A stretch of 64,000 nucleotides of DNA from CAYVUM01 sp964619055 (GCA_964619055.1 CAZUDB010000001.1:1-64000); one strand, 5' to 3'. Positions 9,277 to 16,815 are shown, counted from the stretch's first letter. Notes: generated from the letters alone by a model not told the origin. A program made the numbers and translations.

Positions 9277-9612
9277 ATGACGTACATCATCACCGAAAAC
9301 TGCATCAAATGTAAGTACATGGACTGCGTCGAAGTGTGCCCGGTGGACTGCTTTTACGAAGGTGAAAACATGCTCGTCATCCACCCGGATGAGTGCATTG
9401 ACTGCGGTGTCTGCGAGCCGGAATGCCCAGCGGAAGCGATTGTTCCGGACACCGAACCGGACACGGAAAAGTGGTTAGAGATCAATACTGAATACTCAAA
9501 GCTGTGGCCAAACATCACCAAGAAGGGCGAACCCCCCGAGGATGCTGAGGATTGGAACGGTAAAGACGGCAAGGCTGAGTTGTTAAGCCCCAATCCCGGT
9601 GCCGGAAACTGA
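9277..9612 (+). CDS. fdxA: 7Fe ferredoxin FdxA
   Basis: The product is 111 aa. It closely resembles Azotobacter-type 7Fe ferredoxin I: NCIKCKYMDCVEVCPVDCFYEG carries the [3Fe-4S]/[4Fe-4S] cysteines, followed by DECIDCGVCEPECPAEAI. The conserved C-terminal extension (WPNITKKGEPPEDAEDW) is also present. It is a low-potential electron carrier in the cytosol. The start follows GGAG seven bases upstream. The fdxA-carD pair is a common alphaproteobacterial gene order. Identity is essentially certain; redox partners are not shown by the window. Confidence 0.96.
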   Translation: MTYIITENCIKCKYMDCVEVCPVDCFYEGENMLVIHPDECIDCGVCEPECPAEAIVPDTEPDTEKWLEINTEYSKLWPNITKKGEPPEDAEDWNGKDGKAELLSPNPGAGN

Positions 9613-9962
9613 GGCAGAAAAGACCTTCGAAGCCTTAAGCCCGTTCGCGTTGTCTTAGCCGGCAACGCCGATAACATTGATGGCGCTGGGGTGTTGCATC
9701 AGAGCCTCTATCCCACCTTCGCGACGACGAAGGGGTGACTTTCAAGCCACTGTCGTGCTATGTTTCTACCTGGGCCTGTCAGGGTCCCTTCGGTCTCAAT
9801 AGCGAGTGTTGGTAGCGCACGGGCGCCCCTCGGTGTGTAGTTGAACCGAATCAGAATAATCCTGACATAGTCGCTTCCCTCCGTCGCTATGCGTGATGGG
9901 GATGGTAGAACGCGCGCGCGACCAACGCGGGCCAAAGTGTCTTGACGGAGTGAGAGCAAACC
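9613..9962. other. Gap upstream of carD, 350 bases
   Basis: No gene is supported here. The only long open frame runs antisense into carD and shows no family features. The stretch probably holds the fdxA 3' end and the carD promoter and leader; I could not identify a convincing -35/-10 pair or a stem-loop with a U-run. Confidence 0.4.
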
Positions 9963-10457
9963 ATGGAAGACTTGGCATTCTGCCCGGGGGACTACGTTGT
10001 TTACCCGACGCATGGCGTCGGACAGGTGACTGATATTGAGAACCGCGAGGTCGCCGGCCACAGCTTGAAGCTGATCGTGATCCTGTTCGATCAGGACCGT
10101 ATGACGTTGCGTGTCCCGGTCGGTAAAGCAACCTCCGCCGGGTTGCGCAAGCTGAGCACGCGAAAGATCATGGACAATGCTCTGACCACCCTGCGCGGCC
10201 GTGCTCGGATCAAACGGACCATGTGGAGCCGCCGCGCCCAGGAGTATGAGGCCAAGATTAACTCCGGTAACCCGGTCTCCATCGCCGAAGTTGTGCGTGA
10301 CCTGCACCCGAATGTCGGGCAACCCGATCAATCTTTTAGCGAACGCCAGATCTATGAGGCCGCTTTCGACCGACTTGCGTGCGAGCTTGCGGCGCTGGAG
10401 GATATCGATAAGCAACAGGCAACGGAAAAACTGTCGGGCCTCTTGAATGCGATGTAA
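9963..10457 (+). CDS. carD: CarD family transcriptional regulator
   Basis: The product is 164 aa. The N-terminal CarD/TRCF RNA-polymerase-interaction domain is clear: FCPGDYVVYPTHGVGQVTDI, with MTLRVPVGKA next. The C-terminal helical domain (about residues 65-160) carries the usual SRRAQEYEAKINSGN and FDRLACELA. CarD proteins bind the RNA polymerase beta subunit and stabilise open promoter complexes, affecting rRNA and stress genes. The start has GGAGTGAGAGC upstream. It follows fdxA after a 350-base gap, so it is likely expressed from its own promoter. Confidence 0.95.
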   Translation: MEDLAFCPGDYVVYPTHGVGQVTDIENREVAGHSLKLIVILFDQDRMTLRVPVGKATSAGLRKLSTRKIMDNALTTLRGRARIKRTMWSRRAQEYEAKINSGNPVSIAEVVRDLHPNVGQPDQSFSERQIYEAAFDRLACELAALEDIDKQQATEKLSGLLNAM

Positions 10458-10603
10458 GTAGCGTCGCCTCGGGCCGATGATCCTACCGTCGGGCTGTCTG
10501 CGGAGGGATCGCCCCGTTTCAATCCTTCCACGAGCGGGCGATCTGGCGGCGCCTGCCCTCGCGGAAACACCCGTCCGGGCTCAGACACCGTGAGATCGAG
10601 GCT

Positions 10604-11407
10604 ATGTCCGAGCAAACCATTTTTGGGCGTTTGCCGGGCGGTCGGACCACCTGGGCCGTGGGCTCGATCCATGGCGACGTCACGCGGTTAGCCGTCTTGC
10701 ATCGGTCGCTGGCCAATCACCTTACGCCTCAAGACAACCTAGTCTACCTGGGGAACGTGCTGGGGCATGGATCGGACATTCTGGCCACCGTCAACGAAGT
10801 GCTGCTGTTTCGACGTGCGGTCTTGGCTCGCCATCTCACGAACAACGCGGGGACGATCACGGTCCTGCGTGGGCGCCAAGAGGAGATGTGGCACAAGCTG
10901 CTGCAAATCCAGTTTGCGCCAAGTCCGCGCCAAGTCCTGGACTGGATGTTATCCCAGGGTGTGCAGGCCACACTGGAGGCCTATGGCGGCGATTGCGACG
11001 AAGGGCGCCGCGCCGCCAACACCGGTGCGGTCGCGGTGTCGCAGTGGACCAACCGCCTGCGTGCTGCAGTACGCGCCCACGATGGTCACGACCCACTGTT
11101 CAGCAGCCTGCGCCGTGCCGCCTACACCGCCGACGGCGCGATCCTCCTGGTCAGCGCTGGCATCGATCCCTCCCGGCCGCTGTCCGAACAGACGGACTCG
11201 TTCTGGTGGGGCGGCCGTAGCTTTGATGACATCGAACCGGGCTGGGGCGGATTTGCCCGCATCATTCGCGGCTTCGATCCACATGCTGGCGGTGCCCGCA
11301 TTTTCGACGTGACGGCCACCCTGGATGGCGGCTGCGGGTTCGGCGGGTCCCTCGTGGCCGGCTGTTTCGCGCCGAATGGATCGCTCGTAGACACGATTGA
11401 GGTGTGA
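10604..11407 (+). CDS. Degenerate PPP-type metallophosphatase-like protein
   Basis: The product is 267 aa with the layout of a PPP-family serine/threonine phosphatase but with eroded metal-site motifs. The GDxHG motif is GSIHGD (residues 20-25), GDxVDRG is GNVLGHG (50-56), and GNHE is GRQE (90-93). Ligands Asp, Asp, Asn and His are thus largely replaced, while the first His and some glycines remain. The C-terminal IIRGFDP resembles the GHTP motif region. It probably lacks ordinary phosphatase activity and may be a binding or scaffold protein (inference). Its TGA shares one base with the next gene's ATG (TGATG), so the two are translationally coupled. Confidence 0.65.
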   Translation: MSEQTIFGRLPGGRTTWAVGSIHGDVTRLAVLHRSLANHLTPQDNLVYLGNVLGHGSDILATVNEVLLFRRAVLARHLTNNAGTITVLRGRQEEMWHKLLQIQFAPSPRQVLDWMLSQGVQATLEAYGGDCDEGRRAANTGAVAVSQWTNRLRAAVRAHDGHDPLFSSLRRAAYTADGAILLVSAGIDPSRPLSEQTDSFWWGGRSFDDIEPGWGGFARIIRGFDPHAGGARIFDVTATLDGGCGFGGSLVAGCFAPNGSLVDTIEV

Positions 11408-11874
11408 TGCCGGACGCACCGGCCGTCAAAAAGATCATCTCGGGTGGGCAGACGGGGGTCGACCGTGCCGCCCTCGACGTCGCGCTTGCCCTGGGGTTGC
11501 CGTGCGGCGGCTGGGTCCCGCGCGGACGGCGAGCCGAGGATGGTCGCGTGGACGACCGTTACCCAATGCGAGAAACCGCAAGCAGCGCCTATCATGTGCG
11601 CACCCGCCGGAACGTGCTCGATGCCGATGCGACGCTGATCCTGACGCGGGGCACGCCCACGGGCGGCACGGCGCTCACGATAGAGATCGCGCGGGCGGAA
11701 GCGCGCCCAGTGTGCATCGTCGACCTGGCCGCACCGGAGCCACCCGAACTGGTCGCCAGCTGGCTCACCGCGGCGGGAGCACGCGTGCTGAACGTTGCGG
11801 GTCCGCGCGAGAGTTCTGCCCCCGGCATCGGGCACGAAGCCGCCGACTACCTCCGGGCCGTGCTTATTCCATAG
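11407..11874 (+). CDS. Putative molybdenum carrier / YpsA-SLOG-like protein
   Basis: The product is 155 aa. It begins VKKIISGGQTGVDRAALDVAL, the signature of the 'putative molybdenum carrier' family (a SLOG/Rossmann-like nucleotide-binding fold). GGWVPRGRRAEDGR, RTRRNVLDADATLIL and GTPTGGTALT follow, as in that family. Members are proposed to bind Moco or nucleotides; the true ligand is unsettled. The ATG at 11407 overlaps the stop of the phosphatase-like gene by one base; a GTG at 11404 is an alternative start. The coupling suggests the two products act together (inference). Confidence 0.8.
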   Translation: MPDAPAVKKIISGGQTGVDRAALDVALALGLPCGGWVPRGRRAEDGRVDDRYPMRETASSAYHVRTRRNVLDADATLILTRGTPTGGTALTIEIARAEARPVCIVDLAAPEPPELVASWLTAAGARVLNVAGPRESSAPGIGHEAADYLRAVLIP

Positions 11875-11978
11875 CCGAGTTAGCCGGACAGCCTTTTTCG
11901 TCGGCATTACGACAAATGCCAAACAGAGCGTCGTCGCACTGCCGCGCATTGGGTCCAATCAAAGTTCAACGCTAACTC

Positions 11979-12032
11979 CATTGACCAACCGGAGTGGTCA
12001 ATGTAGCATTAACCATAAATAAAATATGGTTA
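11979..12032 (+). promoter_or_regulatory. Promoter with twin inverted repeats before the Cys-ladder peptide genes
   Basis: A 9-bp inverted repeat, CATTGACCA (11979-11987) and TGGTCAATG (11995-12003), has a 7-base spacer. A second 8-bp inverted repeat, TAACCATA (12010-12017) and TATGGTTA (12025-12032), also has a 7-base spacer. Their centres (11991 and 12021) are exactly 30 bp apart, and the left half-sites CATTGACCA and CATTAACCA differ at one base. TTGACC (11981-11986), 17 bases, then TAGCAT (12004-12009) makes a good sigma-70 promoter, so the first repeat covers the -35 and the second falls at the start site. This looks like a cooperative repressor operator pair; the regulator is not identified. 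Confidence 0.6.
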
Positions 12033-12140
12033 TTTGCTTAAAGGTTGAACGGTTGCGGGCAACAAAACGGTCCAGGGTTGCGCATCGGACAGGGAGGACG
12101 ACGCAGGCTTTGGCCCAAAAGCGAAAAAGGAGCGACCAGA

Positions 12141-12452
12141 ATGGCCGAACGAGGCGCGAGAACACTCAATGACGTCAAAGTCCTCATTGGCGAACTGCGC
12201 GATGTTCTTTCATTGATCGGGCAGGACGTTCCAATCAAGGCCGGCGGCAAGTCGAGCTTCGCGGAGCTTGGAATTACCTTGGTTTACGGCAACATGGCAG
12301 CCGCCTGCGACGGTGGTTGCACCGGGTGCGGGGGTTGCGAGGGGTGTGCCGGCTGCAGCCACACGCTCTCGAGCGGCGGCATGTCGATCGGGGACGAGGT
12401 GATCAACCCGGCGCCGTTCCGCAGCGTTGGCGCATCGGGCACCGGCAGCTGA
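12141..12452 (+). CDS. Cys-ladder RiPP precursor peptide 1
   Basis: The product is 103 aa, with an AAAAAGGAG ribosome binding site. Residues 1-50 form a leader-like region (VKVLIGELRDVLSLIGQDV, then KSSFAELGITLVYG). Residues 56-72 are a Gly/Cys core with Cys at 56, 60, 63, 66, 69 and 72 (C-x3-C followed by four C-x2-C steps). A tail with SIGDEVINPAPFR (82-94) follows. It is a tandem duplicate of the next ORF and lies directly upstream of a radical SAM/SPASM enzyme, the standard context of a thioether-forming peptide precursor. I do not recognise the family by name; a metal-binding peptide is an alternative reading. Confidence 0.75.
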   Translation: MAERGARTLNDVKVLIGELRDVLSLIGQDVPIKAGGKSSFAELGITLVYGNMAAACDGGCTGCGGCEGCAGCSHTLSSGGMSIGDEVINPAPFRSVGASGTGS

Positions 12453-12489
12453 GAACCGGCATGAATTAGGCAAAAAGGGATCGACCAGA

Positions 12490-12807
12490 ATGGCCGAAAA
12501 AGGCGTGCGAACACTCGATGATGTCAAAGTCCTCATCGGCGAACTGCAAGACGTTCTTTCACTGATCGGGCAGGACGTTCCAATCAGGGCCGGCGGCAAG
12601 TCGAGTTTCGCGGAGTTGGGGATCACGCTGGTCTACGGCACGATGGCGGACTCATGCGATGGCAGCTGCACTGGGTGCACCGCCTGTGAAGGGTGTTCGG
12701 GTTGCAGCAATACCTCGACCGCCACGGGCGCGTCGATCGGGGATGAGGTGATCAACCCGGCACCGTTCCGCGGCGTTGCGGCATCGAACACACCCTCCGG
12801 CGGCTAA
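12490..12807 (+). CDS. Cys-ladder RiPP precursor peptide 2 (paralogue)
   Basis: The product is 105 aa, starting 37 bases after peptide 1. It aligns without gaps to peptide 1 through residue 94, including all six cysteines (56, 60, 63, 66, 69, 72), Asp57, Glu67 and the SIGDEVINPAPFR tail. Changes concentrate in the non-Cys core positions (for example CDGSC for CDGGC, TAC for GGC) and in the last ten residues. The block before the start codon (GACCAGAATGGCC) is also shared, so the duplication included the translation-initiation region. Keeping the ladder while varying residues between cysteines fits selection on the modified core. Function is inferred from the neighbouring radical SAM gene. Confidence 0.75.
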   Translation: MAEKGVRTLDDVKVLIGELQDVLSLIGQDVPIRAGGKSSFAELGITLVYGTMADSCDGSCTGCTACEGCSGCSNTSTATGASIGDEVINPAPFRGVAASNTPSGG

Positions 12808-12832
12808 ACGCACCCGGAATTGGCAATTTGCG

Positions 12833-12888
12833 TCCGATCGGAAACGGCGATGGCACCATGTGGGTCAGCCTCGCCCTGTCCGATCGGA
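12833..12888 (+). repeat. Two copies of the palindrome TCCGATCGGA
   Basis: The 10-bp palindrome TCCGATCGGA occurs at 12833-12842 and 12879-12888, 46 bases apart, between the second precursor and the maturase gene. The two copies can also pair with each other as a stem, so they could be a processing or attenuation hairpin that lowers maturase expression relative to the peptides, or a second operator. No U-run follows. Confidence 0.35.
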
Positions 12889-12950
12889 CCCGCTGGAATG
12901 CGCGACGACCCTACCACCAAAACGAGCCGTCACGAGCTCAAGAAGAAGAG

Positions 12951-14213
12951 ATGAAACGTATGCTTGGTCAGAGCGATGATGCCCGCCAAACAACGGTTAC
13001 TCATGAAACGCTGACGCTAAATATCACAGAACAATGCAATCTCGAATGCAGGTATTGCTATCAAGCTGAGCGCCGGACAAATAAAAAGAAACATCTTGAT
13101 TTGAACGTCGCAAAAAAGGCAATCGCGAAGCGTTTGAGCACGGACGATCAATATGAGCGCGTTATCATCGAGCTGATCGGCGGCGAGCCATTTCTATATC
13201 CGAAGCTTATTCGTGACATTATCGACTGGACGTGTGAGCATCGCCATCTCTGGCGCAAGCAGTTTGGGTTTACCATTGACACCAACGGAACGGTGCTGAC
13301 GGACAGCATGAAGTCCTATCTCCGTGAGCGCCGCGATATCGTGGTTTGCAGCCTGAGCCTGGACGGGACGCCGGAGGCGCACAACCTGAACCGCTCCAAC
13401 AGTTACGATAAGATCGCACCGCATTTGGCTTTCTTTGCCGAGACTTGGCCACACCAGCCAGTGAAGATGACGATCGGGCCGGACACGTTATCCAGCGTGT
13501 ACGACGGCATCGTGCACATCATGCAAAACGGGTTTCTGGTCGCCGCAAACCTGGCCATGGAGGATATCTGGGGCGACGGTGAAGAGAAGGCGCGCAACGT
13601 CGCGATCTTTCGCGACCAGATCGAGCGGCTGGTGGCGCTGTTCCTGAAACACCCTGACCTGCCGTTGCCCAGCCTGATCGACCTCCCGATCGGGACCATC
13701 GGCACCGTTGACCATGACCGTCCGTGGTGCGGCACGGGACGGAGCATGTCGGCGGTGGATGTGGATGGCGCGCCGCTGCCATGCAATCGGTTTGCCGCCA
13801 TGTCGTTCGACCAATCGATTTTGGATCGACCGATCGCGCCCGATCTGAGCCGCTGCAACTACTGCCTGTTCAAGCCGGCCTGCCAGAACTGCGAAGCGCT
13901 GAACTGGGAGGTCAACGGCAACCCGCGTTCGCACACCACGTTCCATTGTGAGTTTTCCAAGCTGCAGATCTGGGCGTCGGCCCGAATTCACGGCGATCGC
14001 CTGTCCCGACGCGCCCGCGAGATTCTGGAGATGTCGCCGGAGGGACAGGCGGAACTGGCCGATGAGTTGGCCTTGATCACGCGCCATCTGATGTCGATCG
14101 CAAATGTGCTGGAGGCCTTCGACAACAGCGACGACCCCATCGAGGTTGGGATGGCCGAGGGCTGGCGTGACCGTCTGCAAGACCGTGCTGATCAGGCCGC
14201 CGCCCACGCCTGA
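12951..14213 (+). CDS. Radical SAM/SPASM peptide maturase
   Basis: The product is 420 aa from the ATG at 12951, which has AGAAGAAG upstream; a TTG at 12828 is possible but adds an unlike N-terminus. The radical SAM cluster motif is CNLECRYC (Cys 29, 33, 36), followed by LIGGEPFLYP and FTIDTNGT. A SPASM domain holds Cys 260, 278, 302, 305, 311, 314 and 333 (C-x2-C-x5-C-x2-C core), able to ligate auxiliary Fe-S clusters. Such enzymes modify Cys-rich precursors, for example in sactipeptides, ranthipeptides and QhpD thioethers. No protease or exporter gene is adjacent. The first ~300 bases are AT-richer than the rest. Confidence 0.85.
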   Translation: MKRMLGQSDDARQTTVTHETLTLNITEQCNLECRYCYQAERRTNKKKHLDLNVAKKAIAKRLSTDDQYERVIIELIGGEPFLYPKLIRDIIDWTCEHRHLWRKQFGFTIDTNGTVLTDSMKSYLRERRDIVVCSLSLDGTPEAHNLNRSNSYDKIAPHLAFFAETWPHQPVKMTIGPDTLSSVYDGIVHIMQNGFLVAANLAMEDIWGDGEEKARNVAIFRDQIERLVALFLKHPDLPLPSLIDLPIGTIGTVDHDRPWCGTGRSMSAVDVDGAPLPCNRFAAMSFDQSILDRPIAPDLSRCNYCLFKPACQNCEALNWEVNGNPRSHTTFHCEFSKLQIWASARIHGDRLSRRAREILEMSPEGQAELADELALITRHLMSIANVLEAFDNSDDPIEVGMAEGWRDRLQDRADQAAAHA

Positions 14214-14235
14214 CTGCGGGACACCGTCCGCCGCC

Positions 14236-14652
14236 CTAACCGGGCATGGCTTGGCACACGTCGAGGCCTTTGGGGATCGCCAACCAGTCCGGCTTGGACC
14301 GCGCGAACACGAAGCGTTCCAGGTCGTACCAGAACGTCGGCGGATCGAAGGTGCCGCCGGCGATGCCGTGAAGGCCGGGCAAGAACTCAAGCGTCCAGCC
14401 GACCGTCGTTCCGCACGTGGGACAAAACTCGCTTTCGATCCAGCGGCCCGCGTCGGAGACCAGGCGGTATGTGTTCGGCGTGCCTTGGGTGAAGGTCACG
14501 TCCCGGCCGTCAAAGTAAACCGAAATGCCGATGGCACTGCCCGTTCGCCTTTGGCACCAGCGGCACGCGCAGGCGCTCACCCGTTTCGGCTGACCGACGG
14601 TTCGATATCGCAAACCGCCGCAAACGCATCCGCCCTCGTGCTCGTCCGTCAT
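14236..14652 (-). CDS. GFA family (CENP-V/GFA domain) protein
   Basis: The product is 138 aa. The zinc-binding cysteines are in order: GGCVCGGLRY, then SACACRWCQRRTGS, then EFCPTCGTT, as in the glutathione-dependent formaldehyde-activating enzyme fold. Many family members are not true GFA enzymes, so the substrate is unassigned. The start at 14652 is chosen because GGTGGAG precedes it; an upstream in-frame ATG at 14682 lacks one. It is convergent with the maturase gene, 22 bases apart, and no functional link to it is implied. Confidence 0.85.
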   Translation of the reverse strand: MTDEHEGGCVCGGLRYRTVGQPKRVSACACRWCQRRTGSAIGISVYFDGRDVTFTQGTPNTYRLVSDAGRWIESEFCPTCGTTVGWTLEFLPGLHGIAGGTFDPPTFWYDLERFVFARSKPDWLAIPKGLDVCQAMPG

Positions 14653-14783
14653 CGTGGTCACTCCACCCATGCGTCTTTGCAACCGAAGGGTATCGCGTCC
14701 CGGCCGTCCGCTCGATCACAATCGCCTGTTTGTGACATGATCCCGAACAGCCTCCCCGTCGATCGGATCAGGAGTGCCCAACC

Positions 14784-15275
14784 ATGATCGATGCCCTCAT
14801 CACCTTCGTCCTCTGGCTTTCCGCCATCGGCAGTGGGCTTATGGCCGGCGTCTACTTCGCGTTCTCCACGTTCATCATGCGATCTTTGGCCACCCTTCCG
14901 AATACGGCCGGTGTGCCTGCCATGCAGTCGATCAATTCCGTCATCCTGCGCTCACTCTTCATGCCGCTGTTTTTCGGGACCACGATCATGAGCCTGGCGC
15001 TTGCGATCACGGCGCTGTTCCGATGGGACGCGCCCGGCGCCGTCAGCATGCTGGCCGGCGGAATCACCTACGTGGTGGGCATGTTCCTTTGCACGGTCGT
15101 CTTTAACGTGCCGCTGAACCGGGCGCTGAATGCGGTTGACCCGGCGAGCCCGGAGGCGAACGGCGTGTGGTCGCGCTACCTGACGGTTTGGACGCGGTGG
15201 AACCATGTTCGCACCCTCGCCTGCACCCTTGCCTGCGGCCTGTTCATCGCGTCCCTCCTGGCGGCCTCAGGGTGA
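14784..15275 (+). CDS. DUF1772 (anthrone oxygenase-like) membrane protein
   Basis: The product is 163 aa with four predicted membrane helices: about residues 4-26, 55-78, 88-108 and 143-160. The pattern LSAIGSGLMAGVYFAFSTFIM, with NVPLNRAL and a WTRWNHVRTLA segment before the last helix, is the DUF1772 signature. The family includes fungal anthrone oxygenases; bacterial members are of unknown function. The start follows GATCAGGAGTGCCCAACC. It is a single-gene unit divergent from the GFA gene. Confidence 0.8.
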   Translation: MIDALITFVLWLSAIGSGLMAGVYFAFSTFIMRSLATLPNTAGVPAMQSINSVILRSLFMPLFFGTTIMSLALAITALFRWDAPGAVSMLAGGITYVVGMFLCTVVFNVPLNRALNAVDPASPEANGVWSRYLTVWTRWNHVRTLACTLACGLFIASLLAASG

Positions 15276-15310
15276 CCGCCCCCCAGTCGGGCATGGCCTT
15301 GGGGAGTCAA

Positions 15311-16734
15311 TCACTCGTCCGCCCACGGCGGCGTGGCATCCAGGGCCAACGGCGTGCCGGTCTTTCTCGGTGCCTCGCCGTCCGCGCACAACCACCGCCG
15401 CCGCAATTCGTCCTTGTCTCTACTCCACCTAAATCGCTTGAGCATGGCGTCGAGGTCGGGCGGCGGCTCGGCCCAGCAACTCCACACGTAGAACGGCTCG
15501 CCCGTATCCGGTGCTACGCCATCGGGCAGCAGCGTGCGCTCGTTGCCGATCACATTTGCGAGATGCTCTTGGCTGAGGTCTTGTCCGCCACGAAAATCAG
15601 CGTCATTGGCCGGCGAGCGCAAGGTGGCGCCGGCCCATGACGTAGATTGGAGGGACGCCCCTTGCAGGTTTGCCCCGTCCAGCCGCGCCGCTCTCAGGTT
15701 TGCCCTCTCCAGCCGCGCCAACCCAAGGTTTGCCCCCTCCAGCCGCGCCCCGCGCAGGTCGGCATTGGCCAGAAAGACCGATTGCATCCGGGCATTGCGC
15801 AGGTCCCGTTCGGCNNNNNNNNNNNNNNNNNNNNNNNNNNNNNNNNNNNNNNNNNNNNNNNNNNNNNNNNNNNNNNNNNNNNNNNNNNNNNNNNNNNNNN
15901 NNNNNNNNNNNNNNTCACCGTCTCGTAGAACGCAATCAGGCGGTTGGCATAGTGGTCGAAGCCGCCCTCGGTGCGGAGCCAGCTTGCAACGGCAATGATC
16001 AGCGCGACGACGAGCCCCGCAAGCCCGCGGCGAAGGCCTCGCCAGCGCTGCCGTGTCTGGGGGGCGGCCATGCTGTCCCGAAGCGCCCACGCGCTGGTGA
16101 AGCCCACGTAAAGCGCCAGGCAGAGGCAGACGGCCAGGAACAGCGTCAACCATTCGTCGTGCGCCGGCATGGAGCGCAACCAGAAGCCCGCCAGCACGAC
16201 CGGCCCGGCGATCCACACCAAAACACGCGTGACCAGGTTGGCCAGCCACTGCATGGGCCGGCGCCGCATGGCGCCGTCGGGCCGGAGGGAGAGGGCCAGG
16301 TCGTTGACGAGCCAGGGGAACACGCACTCCCCCAGCTTGCGGCCACCCACGGTCGCCGGCGGCCCCTCGGGCGGGGGGCTAAGCGCGGACCACAGTTTGG
16401 TGAGTTGCAGGTGCAGGTAGGTGTAAAGCGCCACGCCCAGGACTGGCGCGAACCAGAAGAATGCGGCGGTCGGGATCGACACCTGAACAAGCGGGAGCTG
16501 CGTTTGCCGGGATGGGACGAAGAAGTCCGCATCCTCAACGGCCAGGAGCGTGATGCCGACAAAGGTGAGGTAGGCGAGCAGCCCCAACCATGTCGTCCGC
16601 GCCATGCCCGAGAGCGCGGCAACGCGCGCAAGCGCCTCCTCCTGCCCGGTCGGCCGTGATCCGGCCGCCGGGCTGGTGGGCCGGCGGCGGCGGTCAAGTT
16701 TTGCGCGGCGCCCCCCGTGCATCGTCCCCGTCAC
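15311..16734 (-). CDS. Membrane protein with C-terminal pentapeptide repeats (interrupted by N gap)
   Basis: Two minus-strand fragments belong to one gene interrupted by the assembly gap. The N-terminal fragment (16734 down to 15915) has a basic leader (RRAKLDRRRR) and about four to six hydrophobic segments, for example GLLAYLTFVGITLLAV and LTLFLAVCLCLALYVGF. The C-terminal fragment (15814 to 15311) opens with pentapeptide repeats of the form A(D/N)LxxARLxGA for about 70 residues, then a charged tail with FYVWSCWAEPPPDLDAM. The two parts are in different frames only because the gap length is arbitrary. This layout matches uncharacterised alphaproteobacterial pentapeptide membrane proteins. 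The function is unknown. Confidence 0.7.
15815..15914. other. Assembly gap (100 N)
   Basis: Exactly 100 undetermined bases, the conventional filler for a gap of unknown size. The gap falls in the pentapeptide-repeat gene where near-identical ~30-base units begin, so collapsed repeats probably broke the assembly. Confidence 0.98.
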
Positions 16735-16815
16735 ACTCCATCAGTCGTGCGTGCGTTGATTTTTGCCACATTGCCGGTGGCCGGGCCAGGGCGTGTGCTG
16801 CGCGCCCGCCTCGGC

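Noticed and set aside
12828..12950. TTG start at 12828 for the maturase
   Set aside because: The extra 41 residues do not resemble radical SAM N-termini and contain the palindromic repeats; the ATG at 12951 has a purine-rich ribosome binding site.
14236..15275. GFA-like and DUF1772 genes as tailoring enzymes of the RiPP locus
   Set aside because: The GFA gene is convergent and the DUF1772 gene divergent with its own start region; nothing links either to the peptide operon apart from distance.
15660..15770. Tandem ~30-base repeats resembling a CRISPR or minisatellite
   Set aside because: The units are contiguous, without spacers, and encode pentapeptide repeats in the minus-strand frame.
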